From Piromyces finnis (lineage: Eukaryota > Neocallimastigomycota > Neocallimastigomycetes > Neocallimastigales > Neocallimastigaceae), in contig MCFH01000070.1 of assembly GCA_002104945.1 (NCBI GenBank), positions 62,001-126,000 of the forward strand: a stretch of 64,000 nt of DNA, written 5' to 3'. The notes under the pieces were generated by a model. The model had not been told where the DNA came from and made no database searches. It saw nothing but the letters and a program-made list of their open reading frames with translations. The position numbers and the translations under genes were made by a program. Below are positions 1 through 13,065 of the stretch, one piece after another. Position 1 is the first letter of the stretch; every line of letters starts with the position of its first letter.

Positions 1-2711
1 AGTAAGAAAATCGAAGATGCATTTGATAGAGAAAAAAAATTACGTATAAAATATATTTATGCAAAGGATAAATATGATAAAGAAAAGAGGACTTGCATGA
101 ATAATCATAATGAAACCTCAGAGGTAATATTTTTATTGATTTTAAAGAATATAATTTACAAAAATTATTTGTAATTCTTTTTACGTTCATTTGATCATTA
201 TTAATTAAAAATAAAAATTTTGTGTTGATTGTATTGATTATAATCAAATAGTCATTTAGATATTTAGAAAGGGAACGTACTGAATTCATTATTAAGCATT
301 TAACTAATTACATCAATAATTTGATTATAATGAATCGCAAAGAATTTGAATCTTACAATATTTTAATCAATAATTTAAATACTATATATTCTTCTAATGA
401 TAATTTAAATGAACTTTTACAGTTTAGCGATTTATTAAATAATAAAGGTAGGATATAAACTTTTCAAAAATATAGTAAATTATATAAGAATTTGAAATGT
501 TTATCCATTTTCTGATATATAAATATTTATAAAATATAAAAATTGCAGATGAAAATTCTGTTGAACAAGTAAATAAGGAAATAGAAAAATTACAAACAGA
601 ATATAAAAATGAAAAAAAATTGAAAAAATTCAGAAAGGGAAAAAAGAAGCAAAATATTTTGCATGTTCAAAATGTTACTGAAACAGAAAATGAAAGTGAA
701 CCAAGTGAAAAGAATGAGGAAAGTACTACAGAAATATTAAAAAATCAAGAAAGCCCTTCTGAAGAAATTATAACTACTGAAAGTATAAATGAACCACAAA
801 ACCCAGAGTTATTAACAATTCATGAAAAAAGAAATACAATAAACAGTGATATAGTTTCTAATCGTTCATCTGGTTTAATCAACTTTGATGATTTAATTGA
901 AACTATGCAAAATTTTGATAGAACATTAGATCGTTCAGATCAAGTATCTTTGGTTTCAAAGAATACCATTCAGAAAAATGGAGATAGTAACTCTAGTAAT
1001 AAAGTTGAAAACAATGTCGATAAAGAAAAAGAAAATAACAATGTTCAAATAACATCTGATGCAGATAAAGAAGAGCAAAATGCTAGTGTATCTGACAATT
1101 TAAATAATAAAAATGCTATTGATAATGTTAATAGTACTACAACTACGGAAAATACTATAAATGACAACAAACAAAATAACAACAACGATAATACTATCAT
1201 TAATAATAATACAAATTCTAATACCAATGTTAATACTATTGACAGTGTCAATGCTAAAAATACTGATTCTAATAGTAATGCTAATCAAATTGCAGATTCT
1301 AGAAATGAAAGCAATCTAAATAATAATTTAATGAATTTTAGAACACATGAACATCAATTACAAAATAGAATGTCTAATGACAATTCTAATAGTAGTATAA
1401 TGCTAAATAATGCTAATAACAGTTTTATTAATAAAATCAATAGTAGTAGGATACTCGAAAATAGTTATAGCTCAATATCTAATATAGATACTTCTAGAGT
1501 AGATATTGTGGGTAATACAAATTACTCTAAAATGATGATTTCGCCAAGTCAATCTCCTCAAAACAATATTTATTCCTCAACAAACAATATACCAACCCAA
1601 AACCTTAATCAATACCAGAGACGTAATATGCCTTCATTTTCTTCTAAAAGTAGTCCAAATCTTATGGTAAAAAGAAATTCCAATGATAGTAATAAAACCA
1701 CAGGATCAATTAAATCTAACCATTCTAGATCTAGCATTGGAAGTATGATTTCATCAATATTCCAAAGTCAATCATCACATAAAATAAGCGATGATAGACG
1801 CAGTATAAATAGTGAAATTGTAAACTCTACGTCTTCAACAAATATACCAAGTACACCCAGAAGACTTTCTTCAAAACAAGCTACACGTAGTAGACCACAA
1901 TCAGGCATATACTATCCAAATTCACAATCTGAAAAACCTCTAAGTCGTCAACGCTATTATAAACCACCTTCCAATTCTCGTCATGAATCCCTCTGCTGTA
2001 CCTTAAAACGTAATGAATGTAAAAATTCTTTGAGAGAAGGATACTATACTCCTCAACTTCGGGAAAGCCATTACTCCTCAATGCAAACAACTAATTCCCC
2101 ACTTATTAGTAGTAAAAGTAGTTTTATTTCTAATCGTAGTCCAAGTATACCATACATAGATATCAACACCTCAATATTTCAAGATAATCAAAGTATAAGT
2201 GAAATAGATAAAAGTGGAAAAAGAATTAATTCTATGAGATCAAATACTTCTCTTAGTACTGTTATATCTACACCAAAAACAAGATCTTCATCTGAAATTA
2301 GTATGCAACAAAAAATGCATAGCAATAAAAATATACCAAACACACTAAATTATAATTATGATCCATATGATATTAGTATTGTAAAACCTATTTTATTCTA
2401 TGGTAAGTTTAGTAAATAATATTTTTATGATATAATAATATAGGCATAATTTTAATTTTATTGTAAAAACTTTGTCAATATATATATACCAACCTTTTTA
2501 ATATCTATTTTTTTTAGTTCGTGTATTATTTGATTATAATTCAGCAATCTATGAGGAAATTAGTGTAAGAAAAGATATGATTATTCCAATTTTAGAAACT
2601 CAAGAAGATGGTTGGTGGGAAGGTGAAATTGAAGAAGTGGGTCCAACTGGTAGACGTCGTAGACGTGGTTTATTACCATCCAATTTTGTAGAAGTTATAA
2701 AAAATATTTAA
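1..2711 (+). CDS. F-BAR/SH3 scaffold protein (5' partial)
   Basis: Exons are 1-123, 252-447, 549-2402 and 2518-2711. Phases are consistent and give 788 visible residues ending in TAA; the 5' end lies outside the window. Residues 1 to about 140 are charged and helical (LERERTEFIIKHLTNYINNL), resembling the last helices of an F-BAR domain as in Cdc15, Imp2 or Hof1. The middle is about 550 residues rich in Asn and Ser, with many basic-SP/SS stretches typical of phosphorylated disordered linkers. The last exon encodes a clear SH3 domain (VRVLFDYN, GWWEGEIEE, GLLPSNFVEVI, residues 725-788). Splicing at 2402/2518 rebuilds the first SH3 strand exactly. Proteins of this layout bind curved membrane and recruit actin or cytokinesis factors. 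The SH3 call is firm; F-BAR is probable because only part of it is visible. Confidence 0.8.
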
Positions 2712-3348
2712 ATTAAGAAAAGTATCTCATTTAAGAATTGCTAAAAGAGATGGAAAAATGAATTCACAAAATTAAAAACTAAGCAATAAATATTCAATAC
2801 CTAAATTCTACTTATTAATATAACATTTAAAATTTTTTTTTTTTCAAGAAAAAAACAATCAAAGTGAAAAGCGAAAGAAAAAAAGAAAGAAAAAAAAAAA
2901 AGCAACTAAAAAAAAAAAAAAAAGGAAGCAAAAATAATAATAATAATTTTTTTAAAAAAAAAAAAAAGAAAAAAACAATAAACAATAATAAACAAAAATA
3001 ATTTACAATAATAATGTAACATAAGAAAAAATTAAGCAAAATTTGTAAAATTAAATTTTATGACAACACAATTTAAAGGAAAATTAGACAACAATTATTT
3101 TTTATTGAAGAAAAATAAAAATAATATTCGACAAAAGTTTAATGATACAATCAAATATATATGTATATTTAAAACAAGTCAACTTTATTATTTCCGACAT
3201 TTTTTTGTACTTTTTTTTTGTATAGTTATTATTTTTATTTTTATTATTTCTAAATTAAATAGTATATACTAGTTTTTTCTTTTTTTAATTTATTATTTTT
3301 TAATAGATAGCTTCTTTTCTAAATCTATTTCTTTTGATAATTTCGGTT

Positions 3349-3388
<40 letters not shown>

Positions 3389-5147
3389 GTTTTATAATTA
3401 TTATTATTATTATTAATATTTTTTTTTTAACCTTTCTTCTTTCACAAGAAGAAAAAAAAAAAAATAGAAGTAGTAGATAATAATGAATATGTAGTATAAT
3501 CTATAATTTATTTTTCATTCAAAATATATAATAGTAGTTTTCTTTTATATATATATTAACAAACAAATAAATTGATACCAATTAGTAATAGTAATTTTAA
3601 TATAAATAATTATATAAGTAAACTGAAACTAACAATAAAACAATTCACACACAAACACAAAAAAAAAAAAAAAGTAAAATTCCTAAGTAAGTGATAATGT
3701 ATTATAAGTAATTAAAAAAAAAAAAATATGAAATTTTTATTAAAAAAAAAAAAAAAAGAAAAAAGAAAAAAAAAAAAAAACAATTGAAAAACAAAAAAAC
3801 GACAATAAAATTAATTACAACAATTAAGTATAACAAAAAACAGAAACTAAACAAATATACAAAATAATAAATGTAACACAACAAATAAGTAGGAACTGAA
3901 TTTTTTTTATTTTTTTTTTTAGTAAATAATAATTATATATATTTTTTTCTTTTATAAGAAAAGAAAAAAAGTAAAATGATATAGAATTATTCACCTTTAA
4001 TAAAAATGACAATATAGTAAGAAAGAAAAAGGAATATTTTTTATTATACAATATTTATATATTACAAAATATATATTCTTTTTTTATTTTTCCTTTTTTT
4101 TTTTTTTTTATTTTTAATATTTAATATTATGTTTTAATATATAAATTAATTATTATCATAATTAATGTAATAATATAAAAAAAGAAGAGAAAAAAAGACT
4201 TTTTTTTTTTTTTTCTTTTCTTTACCAATAATGCAAATAATTTTTTTTTAATAAAAAAAAAAAAAAAAAACCCTTAAAAAAAGCAACCCTCTAAACCCAT
4301 TATTTGTCATCCATTATCCCATTTTAATTTACCTATACATAGATTTACTTCCCTTCTTTGGATATATATAAAACAGTTTCCTTCTTTCTAAATTTTTGTT
4401 AGTGTTTAGATTTGTTTAAAAAAAAAAAAGAATTATTAAAAAAAAAAAAAAACTTTTTTTTATTTTACCTAGTTTTTTTGATGTAATTAGAATATTTTAT
4501 TGAAATTAAAAAAAAAAAAAAAAAAAAAAAAGAATAGAATAAAAATATAATATGAAAATAAAAAAATAATAAAAAAAAAAAATAAAAGAATAGACTTTTT
4601 AATATTTATAATCATACCTATTGAATATTTAAGCATTATTATGTTCATATTAATAAAAATGTGAATATCTTTTTTTTTTTTTTTTTCCATTTCTATAATT
4701 ATATATATTATTCTAAAATTTAACAAATAAAAGATATATTCATTCTTTTCTTTCTTAAAAAAAAAAAAAAAAAAAAAAATTAATCTATAAAATTTACACA
4801 AAGCAATCAAATAATAATAATAATAAAAAAATAGAATAAAATCTTTATGTAATTATAAAATTATTTTTTTTTCTTTAAAACGATTATTGTGTTTTTTTTT
4901 TTTTTTTTTTTTTTTTTATTATTATTTTTTATTTTCTAAATTATTTTTATTGTTATTTTTTTTTTTTTTAAAAATTAAATGTTCAAAGGAAAAAAATATT
5001 TTTTTTTTTCTTTCTTTCAATATTCGTATTCTTTCTCTCTTTTTATAAATAGGAAAGGTATATTGAAAATGAGATATATATATATATATCATATTGTAAG
5101 GTGTAAAAATAATTATGTCTATTTGTCCTAGGTAATGGGTAAAAGGC
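2712..5147. other. Intergenic, convergent 3' flanks, homopolymer-rich
   Basis: No gene was found. The stretch lies between the 3' ends of two convergent genes. It is dominated by poly-A and poly-T runs, including about 26 T at 4892-4917 and 22 A at 4510-4531, with A/T dinucleotide repeats. Open frames here are low-complexity Lys or Phe runs and are not credible genes. Confidence 0.8.
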
Positions 5148-8100
5148 TTATGCAGAAGCGCAATACTTAAAAGTATATTGTTGATCTAAACCAATGTAAC
5201 CATCACTAATAAGATATATAGTTAATTCTTGAGAACCTATGAGATCATGTGGAACAACAAATTCTAAAGAAACAAAACGATCATCTTCATTAAGAGTATT
5301 TTGTCTTTTTCTAGTCTTTTTCTTATTGTCTTTATCACCAGTAGAAGTTTTATTGGCTGTCTTTTTTGCAAAACCTAAACGTTTTAAAACTATTAATTCA
5401 TTAGTTTCTTCATCTCCAAGAACAACCCACCATGATTCATGTTGTACCTTTGGGAATTCTGGGGTATAAATCTTGAAAGTCTATAAAAGGTATAAAAAGA
5501 AAAATGAAAAAATATATAATATAAAAATATTCATTAATATTAAAAAAAAAAGTAATATTTTTTTTTTTTTTTTTTACTATAATATGACTACTTACATTAT
5601 CAGAATGTGGTCTTAAACGTTTCATAGTAATATTAATATTGTAAACACCACCCGCCTTAAGGATAGGAATTTTACTTTCAGTATTTTTAACGGCGTATTT
5701 TGGTTCATCATTCTTTGAAGATGCTTCCACCTTCCAACTTAAATCATAGATAGGAAGATTATTAACAACCTTAACAACTTCATCAATCTTTTTATCAGAA
5801 AAGTGTGGAATCTTTTTAAATATAGAACGAACTTCTTTTTCAGGAAGAACAGCAAGTTCTGGAAGACAGGAAACATGTTTTAATAAATGATTAAGATTGC
5901 TGTTGTTATAGCAGTATGGTAACATGGCTAAAGTAGAATCAGTTAACCATAAACCTTGCTTTAAACATTGAATGATATTCATAACACCAAAACTTGTTTG
6001 AAGGAAACCTTGAGTAGCAACTACTTCTAACATGGCTTGTAATATACGAATAGCATTGTCCAAAATCTATTAAATTAATAAATCAATAAATCAAATCAAT
6101 AAATCAAATCAATCAATCAATCAATAAATATTAATATTTTATACTGTACAGCTTTAATATCTGTTTCAAAATCAGTACATGGGAAGTCCTTAATACGACT
6201 GAGATAAGCTTCTAATAAAATAAATACTTTAGCATGAGGATCACCATAGGATTTATTTTTAAGGTTACCACCAAAGTTAGATTCTGAACGTCCCAATTCT
6301 ACTAAACTGATTCTACAACGTTGTTCCAATTCTTCATTTAACAAGTCTTCATTGTGACGAACAGGATGTTCACGATATTCACTGGCTTCACAAAGTAAAT
6401 AAAGAAGACGTGGGAAATCACCATCAGCAAATTGATGTTCTTTGGTAGGATCACCTTGAGGGTTATAGTCTTCCGTAAGAATATTTTTGTAGTAGTGAAT
6501 GGTTTTATAAGAAAGATAGTAAAAGGAAGCAATATGACCATAGATTGTTGGTTTGACACCAATTTCGCCTGAATAGGTTAAACAAGAATTCATATAAAGA
6601 TCATGAAGAGTTTTTTCTACTAAATATGATAAGTATTCATTAAGAGCATCTGGAGAGCTATCATCTAAACCATAGTAGGTTGGATTAATTTGAAGACGAC
6701 GGTAAAAGTATGTCCAAGTTAAGTAATCAATAGCATCTTGTTTAGAGGAAATAGTACCAGAAACAATTTCGGCATTCATGTGATCATGAAGGAATTTATG
6801 AAGGGCGGATTCAACAGGGAAAGGCTCATGCAAGAATTTACGATAGAAATCTTTTTTGGTATCTTGAACCATAATTTGAGCAATACCAGTATCATCGAAT
6901 TGTGGACGACCAGCACGACCCATCATTTGAAGAACATCAGTAATAGGGAAGTCAACATAGGTATCCGTTTTTTTATCATAGAATTCAGTACCTTTAACAA
7001 CAACTAAGTGAGCTGGTGAATTAATACCCCAAGCTAAAGTGGATGTAGCAACTAATATTTGAATCTTTTCATTAACAAAGAGTTCTTCTACTACTGCACG
7101 ATCACTATCAACTAAACCAGCATGGTGAAGACCAATACCAAAGGAAAGAGCATATTGAAGGGATGGATCTTGAATACCTTTAATGATCATTTCTATTTCT
7201 TCATCTGGCATATGAAGGAAACGTCTTGGATTACCATCTGCAGCACAAAGCGAAATGATATCTTGGGCTGTCAAACGAGTTTGACGACGAGATGAAACAA
7301 ATACAATGGCTGGCTTTGTAGGTGAATAGGTTACAATGGCTTTATAGGTTGGTTTATTCATGGTTTGCATTCTTGGACAATAATGCTTTCCTTGGAATCC
7401 ATCAATATGGATTTCTAATGGAACTGGACGAACAGAATGTCTAAAGTTAAATAAACCAACGTTATTAATACCTAACCAATCGGCTAAATCACTAGAATTA
7501 GCTAAGGCAGTACTAAGACCAACAATACGAATTTGATTATCTGTATTTGAGGCAATATAATTCATACGTGAGACAATAACTTCTAAAATTGGACCTCTAT
7601 CACTACCTAACAAGTGAATTTCATCGATGATTACTAAAGCGACATCTTTGACATATTTTCTTGTTTTCCAAGAACGACTAACACCATCCCATTTTTCTGG
7701 GGTAGTGATAATAATATCAGCATCACGGATAGTTTTTAAATCTGGTGTCACATCACCAGTCAATTCAACTAAGTTTCTTTTCATTGGTCCAGTTAAACGC
7801 TTATTCCAATCTGTGACACGTTCACGAACTAAAGCCTTTAATGGTGCAATGTATACAACCTTTGACTTTGGCTTTTCCCTGAAACTTGCCCACATAGCTA
7901 ATTCAGCAATAACAGTCTTACCAGAACCAGTTGGAGCACCGACTAAAATATTATTATTGGTCCAATATACAGTATGGAAGATTTGGGTTTGAATGGCGTT
8001 AAAGTAATCAAAACGTTTACGACAAATTTCTTCTAAAACATCATCATGTAAAGCCGAGACAGGTAATGGTTGAAGGTTTAATAGATTGGTATTTGGGGTA

Positions 8101-11100
8101 CGGTTCATTCCTGGTAAAATAAAGTTTTTAAAGGATACTGGGAATACAGATTCTGCACCCATCCAACGATCATTAATGGCGTGAACATAAATTTGAGTTG
8201 GAAGATGATCAACTGTTTCATTTGTGGAAGGAATTGGAATGACAAAATCTAATGTTTGTGTAACATTCATTTTCTTTTTACTTAAAATAAATTGTTCGGC
8301 ATGAAGAATTTCAACATTTTCTGGATCTTGAACCCAAATCCAGAAAACTTCAATGTTACCATGAATACGATCATTCCAGATAAAGTTTGGTGTGACATGA
8401 AGTTTTACTCTCATTACATTACGAGTAATTGGGGCTACTACTGGGTCAATAATTAACAATGGGAATTGTTCTGCGCATCTTAAAATATTGTCACCCATAC
8501 GAATATGATGAACTAATTCACCAATTTCCATTGGTTCCATATCTCTAATAGTTTCTACTGAGTAAATATTAGAGAGAGAATTCAATTTTTGAAGAATAGG
8601 ATGTGGTAAATCAAATTGGGTTAAGGGATGTTCAAAAGGCCACATTCTTTTTTCGACAGATTTACAGATAGTTAAGAGTTTACTTGCTACAGGACCCCAA
8701 TTGCGATTCATAGCAATTTCAAACATTGCTCTTGCAATTCTAGCAGAATGTTGGGCAACATATGCTGAATCGGAAATTAAAGCAAAGTCTTTGATATTTT
8801 CACGAGATATATAAGTTTGAAGAAGAATATTTACCTTACCATAATAATTATTAACACCACCTTCTACATCACAAATACAAGCAAATTTTTCTAATTTTTC
8901 CAATTCTGTTAATTCTTCTTCTCTAAGTTTTACATTTTCAAATTCTTTACTATGACAAATCATACCAATGATATCAGCTTCGGTCATTACTTTTTTCATT
9001 TTTTCATTAATAATTTCAATGGTTTCATTATTAATGTAAAACAAACTTGCAATACGACCTAAATCTTTGGAGGTTAAATAACCCTGTTCGGTAGAATTGG
9101 CATAGATAATCATTTGAAGTTGATGAAGACGTTTAGCTGCTAATTTAACGATATCGGTTAAGTGCTTAATAAGGTAATCTGGCTCGTTGAGATCACGTGG
9201 TAAAAGACCATATTTTAATGGATTCTTCTTTAAACGTACATAATAAAAGGTATAACTAAGCCATGAAACTGCTTCTTGAATATTTGTTACTGTTCCTAAA
9301 GTAATTTCAGCATTTAAGTTATCAACCAAGTTGAAACCAAATCGAGATTCAATTGGTTGACTTTGTGTGATAGCTTGAATATAATGCGATAGCTTATCAT
9401 GTGTAGTTAAGATATAACCTAAACCGTGATCTTCATATCCTGGACGACCAGCTCTACCAAAAATTTGAAGTACGTCTAGAATAGATAAATCAAAGAAAGC
9501 ATTATCATCAGAGGAAGAAGAACCTTTTTGAACACCATATACTCTAGTACCTTTAATAATAACTGCATAAGCTGGTAAGTTAACACCCCAAGCAAGAGTT
9601 GCAGTACATACTAAAACTTTAACAGCACCTTTTGCAAATATTTTTTCTACTAAATTTCTATCTGAACGAAGCATACCAGCATTATGGAATGCTAAACCGG
9701 AAGCATATAAATCCTTTAATTCATTATTTCTTGATTTCTGAACTTCTTTAAGACAAGCAAAATGTTCATCAGAGTATTTCATATCAAATAATCCCATAAC
9801 ACCTTCATTAGTGGCATATTCCCTTAATTTTTGTGCAGTTTTAACTGTTTCTTTTCGAGAATGAACAAAAATCATAACTTGCTTATCTTGTTTGACTAAT
9901 TCAATTACTTTTTCAAAACATATATTATCCATTTTAGTTCTTACAGCATTTGAATTTGGGTTACCCTTGACCCCAATAAATGTTTGACCTAATGGAACAG
10001 GTCTGAAACCATCGTCAAAATAGAACATACCGCGATATAAATTAACTTTTAAAAATTCTGCTACATCTACATAATTAGGTAAAGTAGCAGAGAGACCAAT
10101 GATTCTAATCATTGACTGAGTCATTTCAACTTGTCTTTGTGTTCTAGCAACAATACTTTCAATAACAGAACCACGATCATCATGTAACAAGTGAACTTCA
10201 TCAATAATTAATAATCTTACTTTTTGAACCAATTCAGTATCACCTGTAGTTTTTCTAGTAACAACATCCCACTTTTCTGGTGTAGTAACAATCATTTGTG
10301 TTTGTGCAATTTCAGATTTCGTAAGTTGCATATCTCCTGTATATTCTTTAACAGTGATACCAAGTTCACCTAATCTTTCTGAAAATTTTCTAACAATTTC
10401 AGCTGCTAACGCTTTCATTGGGGCTACGTAAACAATCTTAAACTGATCTCTATCAAGATACTTAGTTTCTGGATCGTAGTATTTTAGAATAGTGTTTAGT
10501 ACAGCAAGCATAGCAATATTAGTTTTACCAGCACCAGTTGGAGCAGCAACTAACATATTTTCATTAGTATGAAATGCAATTGGGAATACGATGGATTGAA
10601 CCCTATTTAATTGTTTAATACCTTTAAAAGCTTTTTGTGAAAACTCATCTAGTGAAGAGATTGGAATTAATTTTTCTTCTGCTCTTTCTGGAGCCTTTTG
10701 AACAATTGGTATAATAATTTCTTCATAATCCTTATCGTCGTTTCTAATAGTTCCTTGTGGAAGGACATATTGATTACCAAAAGATGAAAATACTGGTCGT
10801 TTATTTGCTTTTGCACTATAGACATTTGGATATTGAGGTTCTGAGTACTTTTTTAAGATATTTAAAATAAATATTAAATGATATAAGTATTTAAATAAAT
10901 AATATATATGAACAATTATGAAGAGTTATATAATTAAAATACTATTCGTTAATTTACATCATATTCCGGTTCTAAGAGAATGTTCTTTTTTTGAAAATCC
11001 TTTTCCCAATTCTTTTTTAAATTTTCGCTTGTAAATTCATTTTCATTCAAGTCATCTATATTTATCATTATTATATTGAATATACATATACAATTTTTAA

Positions 11101-12417
11101 TATATTTAATTAGAACATTTTCTATAATATTCTATAGTATTACCTAACATGTTTGTATGATGCTTATTAAGTTTTCTTTGCTTTTTTTGATTTTGAAGTT
11201 CATCTTCTGTAGTTACTGTAAATTGTGTACCATATTTTGGTTTATTGTTACTTACATTTCTATTTATGTTTTTTAACTATTAATAGTAAAATTAATAATA
11301 TTATTTATTATTTGTTTTATTTATATTTTATTTTCTAATGTTAGTAATTAGTAATTACAATTTTATCTTTATTTTGAACTAAAATTGAAATTAATTCAAA
11401 ATTTCCAAAGCCAAGTAAATCAACCAAACTATTTTCCAATTGCTCTTAATTATGAATAAGTTTTTTTTTCAATTAATATTATATATTATAATTACAAATA
11501 TTATCATTATTATTAAATTTTTCACCATTTGTATCATTTGATAATAATCCAATAATTTCTTGAGTTAATTCTTTTGGCGCGAATAATACTTCACTACCTT
11601 CATTAATTTGCATTTCAACATGTTCTTGACATTTACTAATAATGAAGTAAATATTAATATCAATGTAATATAAAACTATAGAAAACTTTATTATTCACAT
11701 ATTCACATATTTACCCTTCAAGCCATTCAATTCCAAATTCTCCATTACTATCAAATTCATTGTCTGATATATATTTATTATTTTCATTATTTCTATTATC
11801 ATTTGCTTTTGGAGTTAAATAATTATTAAATGGAACATTAAACTTTATATTTTTTCCATATATATTTTCATTTGCTGCAAATTGAAATGTGAATAATTAA
11901 AACAAAAAACAAAAAAAAAAAAACATAATTTTTAAATTATTTTTTTTATTAATCTAAATCAACCAAAATAAATATATACAAAAACCGAACAAAATTTTTT
12001 AAATTTTCTAAAACTTACAAACTGATTTACTGTAAATATGGATTTTTGAAATTTAATGAAATTCATTTTATGAAAATATAAAAATAAATAAATTTATATA
12101 TATATATTATTATTTTTAATGTTAATATAAATACACATAATATATATATATTTAAGTATATGAGATAATTATGTTTTAATAATACAATAATCTTACATGG
12201 ATGTTTTATCTTTTACTTCATTTATATATTTAACATTTTGTTTCCAATAATTTACTAATTTTCCTAATTTCTTTAATAATTCTGTATTTTCTAAATTATT
12301 TTCAAGGCTATTTGAACTATCATCTACAGCTTTTCCTTTTCCTTTTAAAATTTTTGGTGCAAATAAATTAGATTGCCCAGATAACTCTTGTCTTAATAAG
12401 TCAGTAAATCTTAACAT
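5148..12417 (-). CDS. ASCC3: ASCC3/Slh1 dual-cassette helicase
   Basis: Ten exons read on the minus strand: 12197-12417, 12019-12029, 11715-11874, 11526-11635, 11359-11444, 11144-11276, 10958-11055, 6150-10847, 5596-6066 and 5148-5480. All phases agree and give 2106 residues, near human ASCC3 (about 2200) and yeast Slh1 (about 1970). It is a Ski2-like RNA helicase that splits collided ribosomes in the ribosome-quality-control trigger complex. Cassette 1 has APTGAGKT (about residues 375-382) and DEVH (about 489-492). Cassette 2 has APTGSGKT (about 1244) and DEIH (about 1346), and each is followed by a Sec63-like module. Residues around the first cassette (RPVPLGQTFIGVKG, NRVQS) fit ASCC3 better than the spliceosomal paralogue Brr2. 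Weak points are the 11-nt second exon and a GTGAAA donor at 11525; both are needed to keep frame. The start was chosen as the first in-frame ATG of the 5' exon. Confidence 0.93.
6072..6130. repeat. AATC/AAAT tandem repeat in ASCC3 intron
   Basis: Irregular tetranucleotide repeat (aatc and aaat units) filling much of the 83-base intron at 6067-6149, close to the ASCC3 3' end. The intron donor is GTACAG, chosen because it aligns the flanking protein with ASCC3 without a gap. Confidence 0.8.
12019..12029 (-). other. 11-nt internal exon of ASCC3
   Basis: This short exon lies between a TTTACAG acceptor and a GTAAGT donor on the minus strand. Including it joins the N-terminal exon (2 bases over) to the next exon (needing 2 bases) in frame. 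Skipping it would shift the frame, so it is probably constitutive. It adds the equivalent of Ile-Lys-Ser-Val. Transcript support is lacking. Confidence 0.6.
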
Positions 12418-13065
12418 ACTAGATTTTAATTAATTATTTATGTAAGCTTAATGAATTTTTTTCTTTATAAATAAAGAAATGACTTTAAAATTTATTTAAA
12501 TAGAACTTTATTAAATTCGATTTTTATTTTAATTTATCAGGTATATTAAAGGTAACTTTTCAAAAAATGTGTAAAGTTTAAAAATTAATTTACATTTATT
12601 TTTTCTTTTAAAGATTGAGCTTTTTAAAAAATATAAAAATTAAATTCTAGAAAAATTGTAAACCAATAAAATTTTATTGTTATTTTTTTTTTTTTATTTT
12701 ACAGAAATATGTTAAATAAATACTAACATGGTACTATTTCATTTAATATAGATATATATGAAATACAAAAGAATAACATTCATATGTAATTTAAATAGAT
12801 TGAATAAATAAATTTATAAAACAATAATTAATAAATATAAAACAGTATAATAGAATTAAGAAAAATTATAAGTATAAAAGAGATGTTATGATATAATAAA
12901 TAATAATTCTAAATCGTAATATAACTCTTCATTCATATACATATACATTAAAATTTAAATTTTTATGAAATTTTTTATATTTCTATTTCTATATAATTAT
13001 TTTTGGTGAAGAATATTGTATTAACATTACTATACATAAATAATATATATTATATATTAGTGATA
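12418..13065. other. Intergenic, tandem minus-strand genes
   Basis: This is the presumed promoter of ASCC3 plus the 3' flank of the orphan gene on its right. Only A/T-rich sequence with short poly-T and TA runs was seen, with no credible reading frame. Confidence 0.7.

Noticed and set aside
4487-4810. 107-codon minus-strand frame in the left intergenic gap
   Set aside because: Consists mostly of Phe and Lys from poly-T/poly-A runs, with no protein-like composition.
7627-7992. 121-codon open frame on the plus strand
   Set aside because: Lies wholly antisense to the second helicase cassette of ASCC3 and is explained by conserved codon use on the other strand.
6150-10847. Brr2 (spliceosomal helicase) as identity of the large helicase
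   Set aside because: Both have two cassettes, but the sequence after the first DEVH box and the C-terminal region follow ASCC3/Slh1 more closely.
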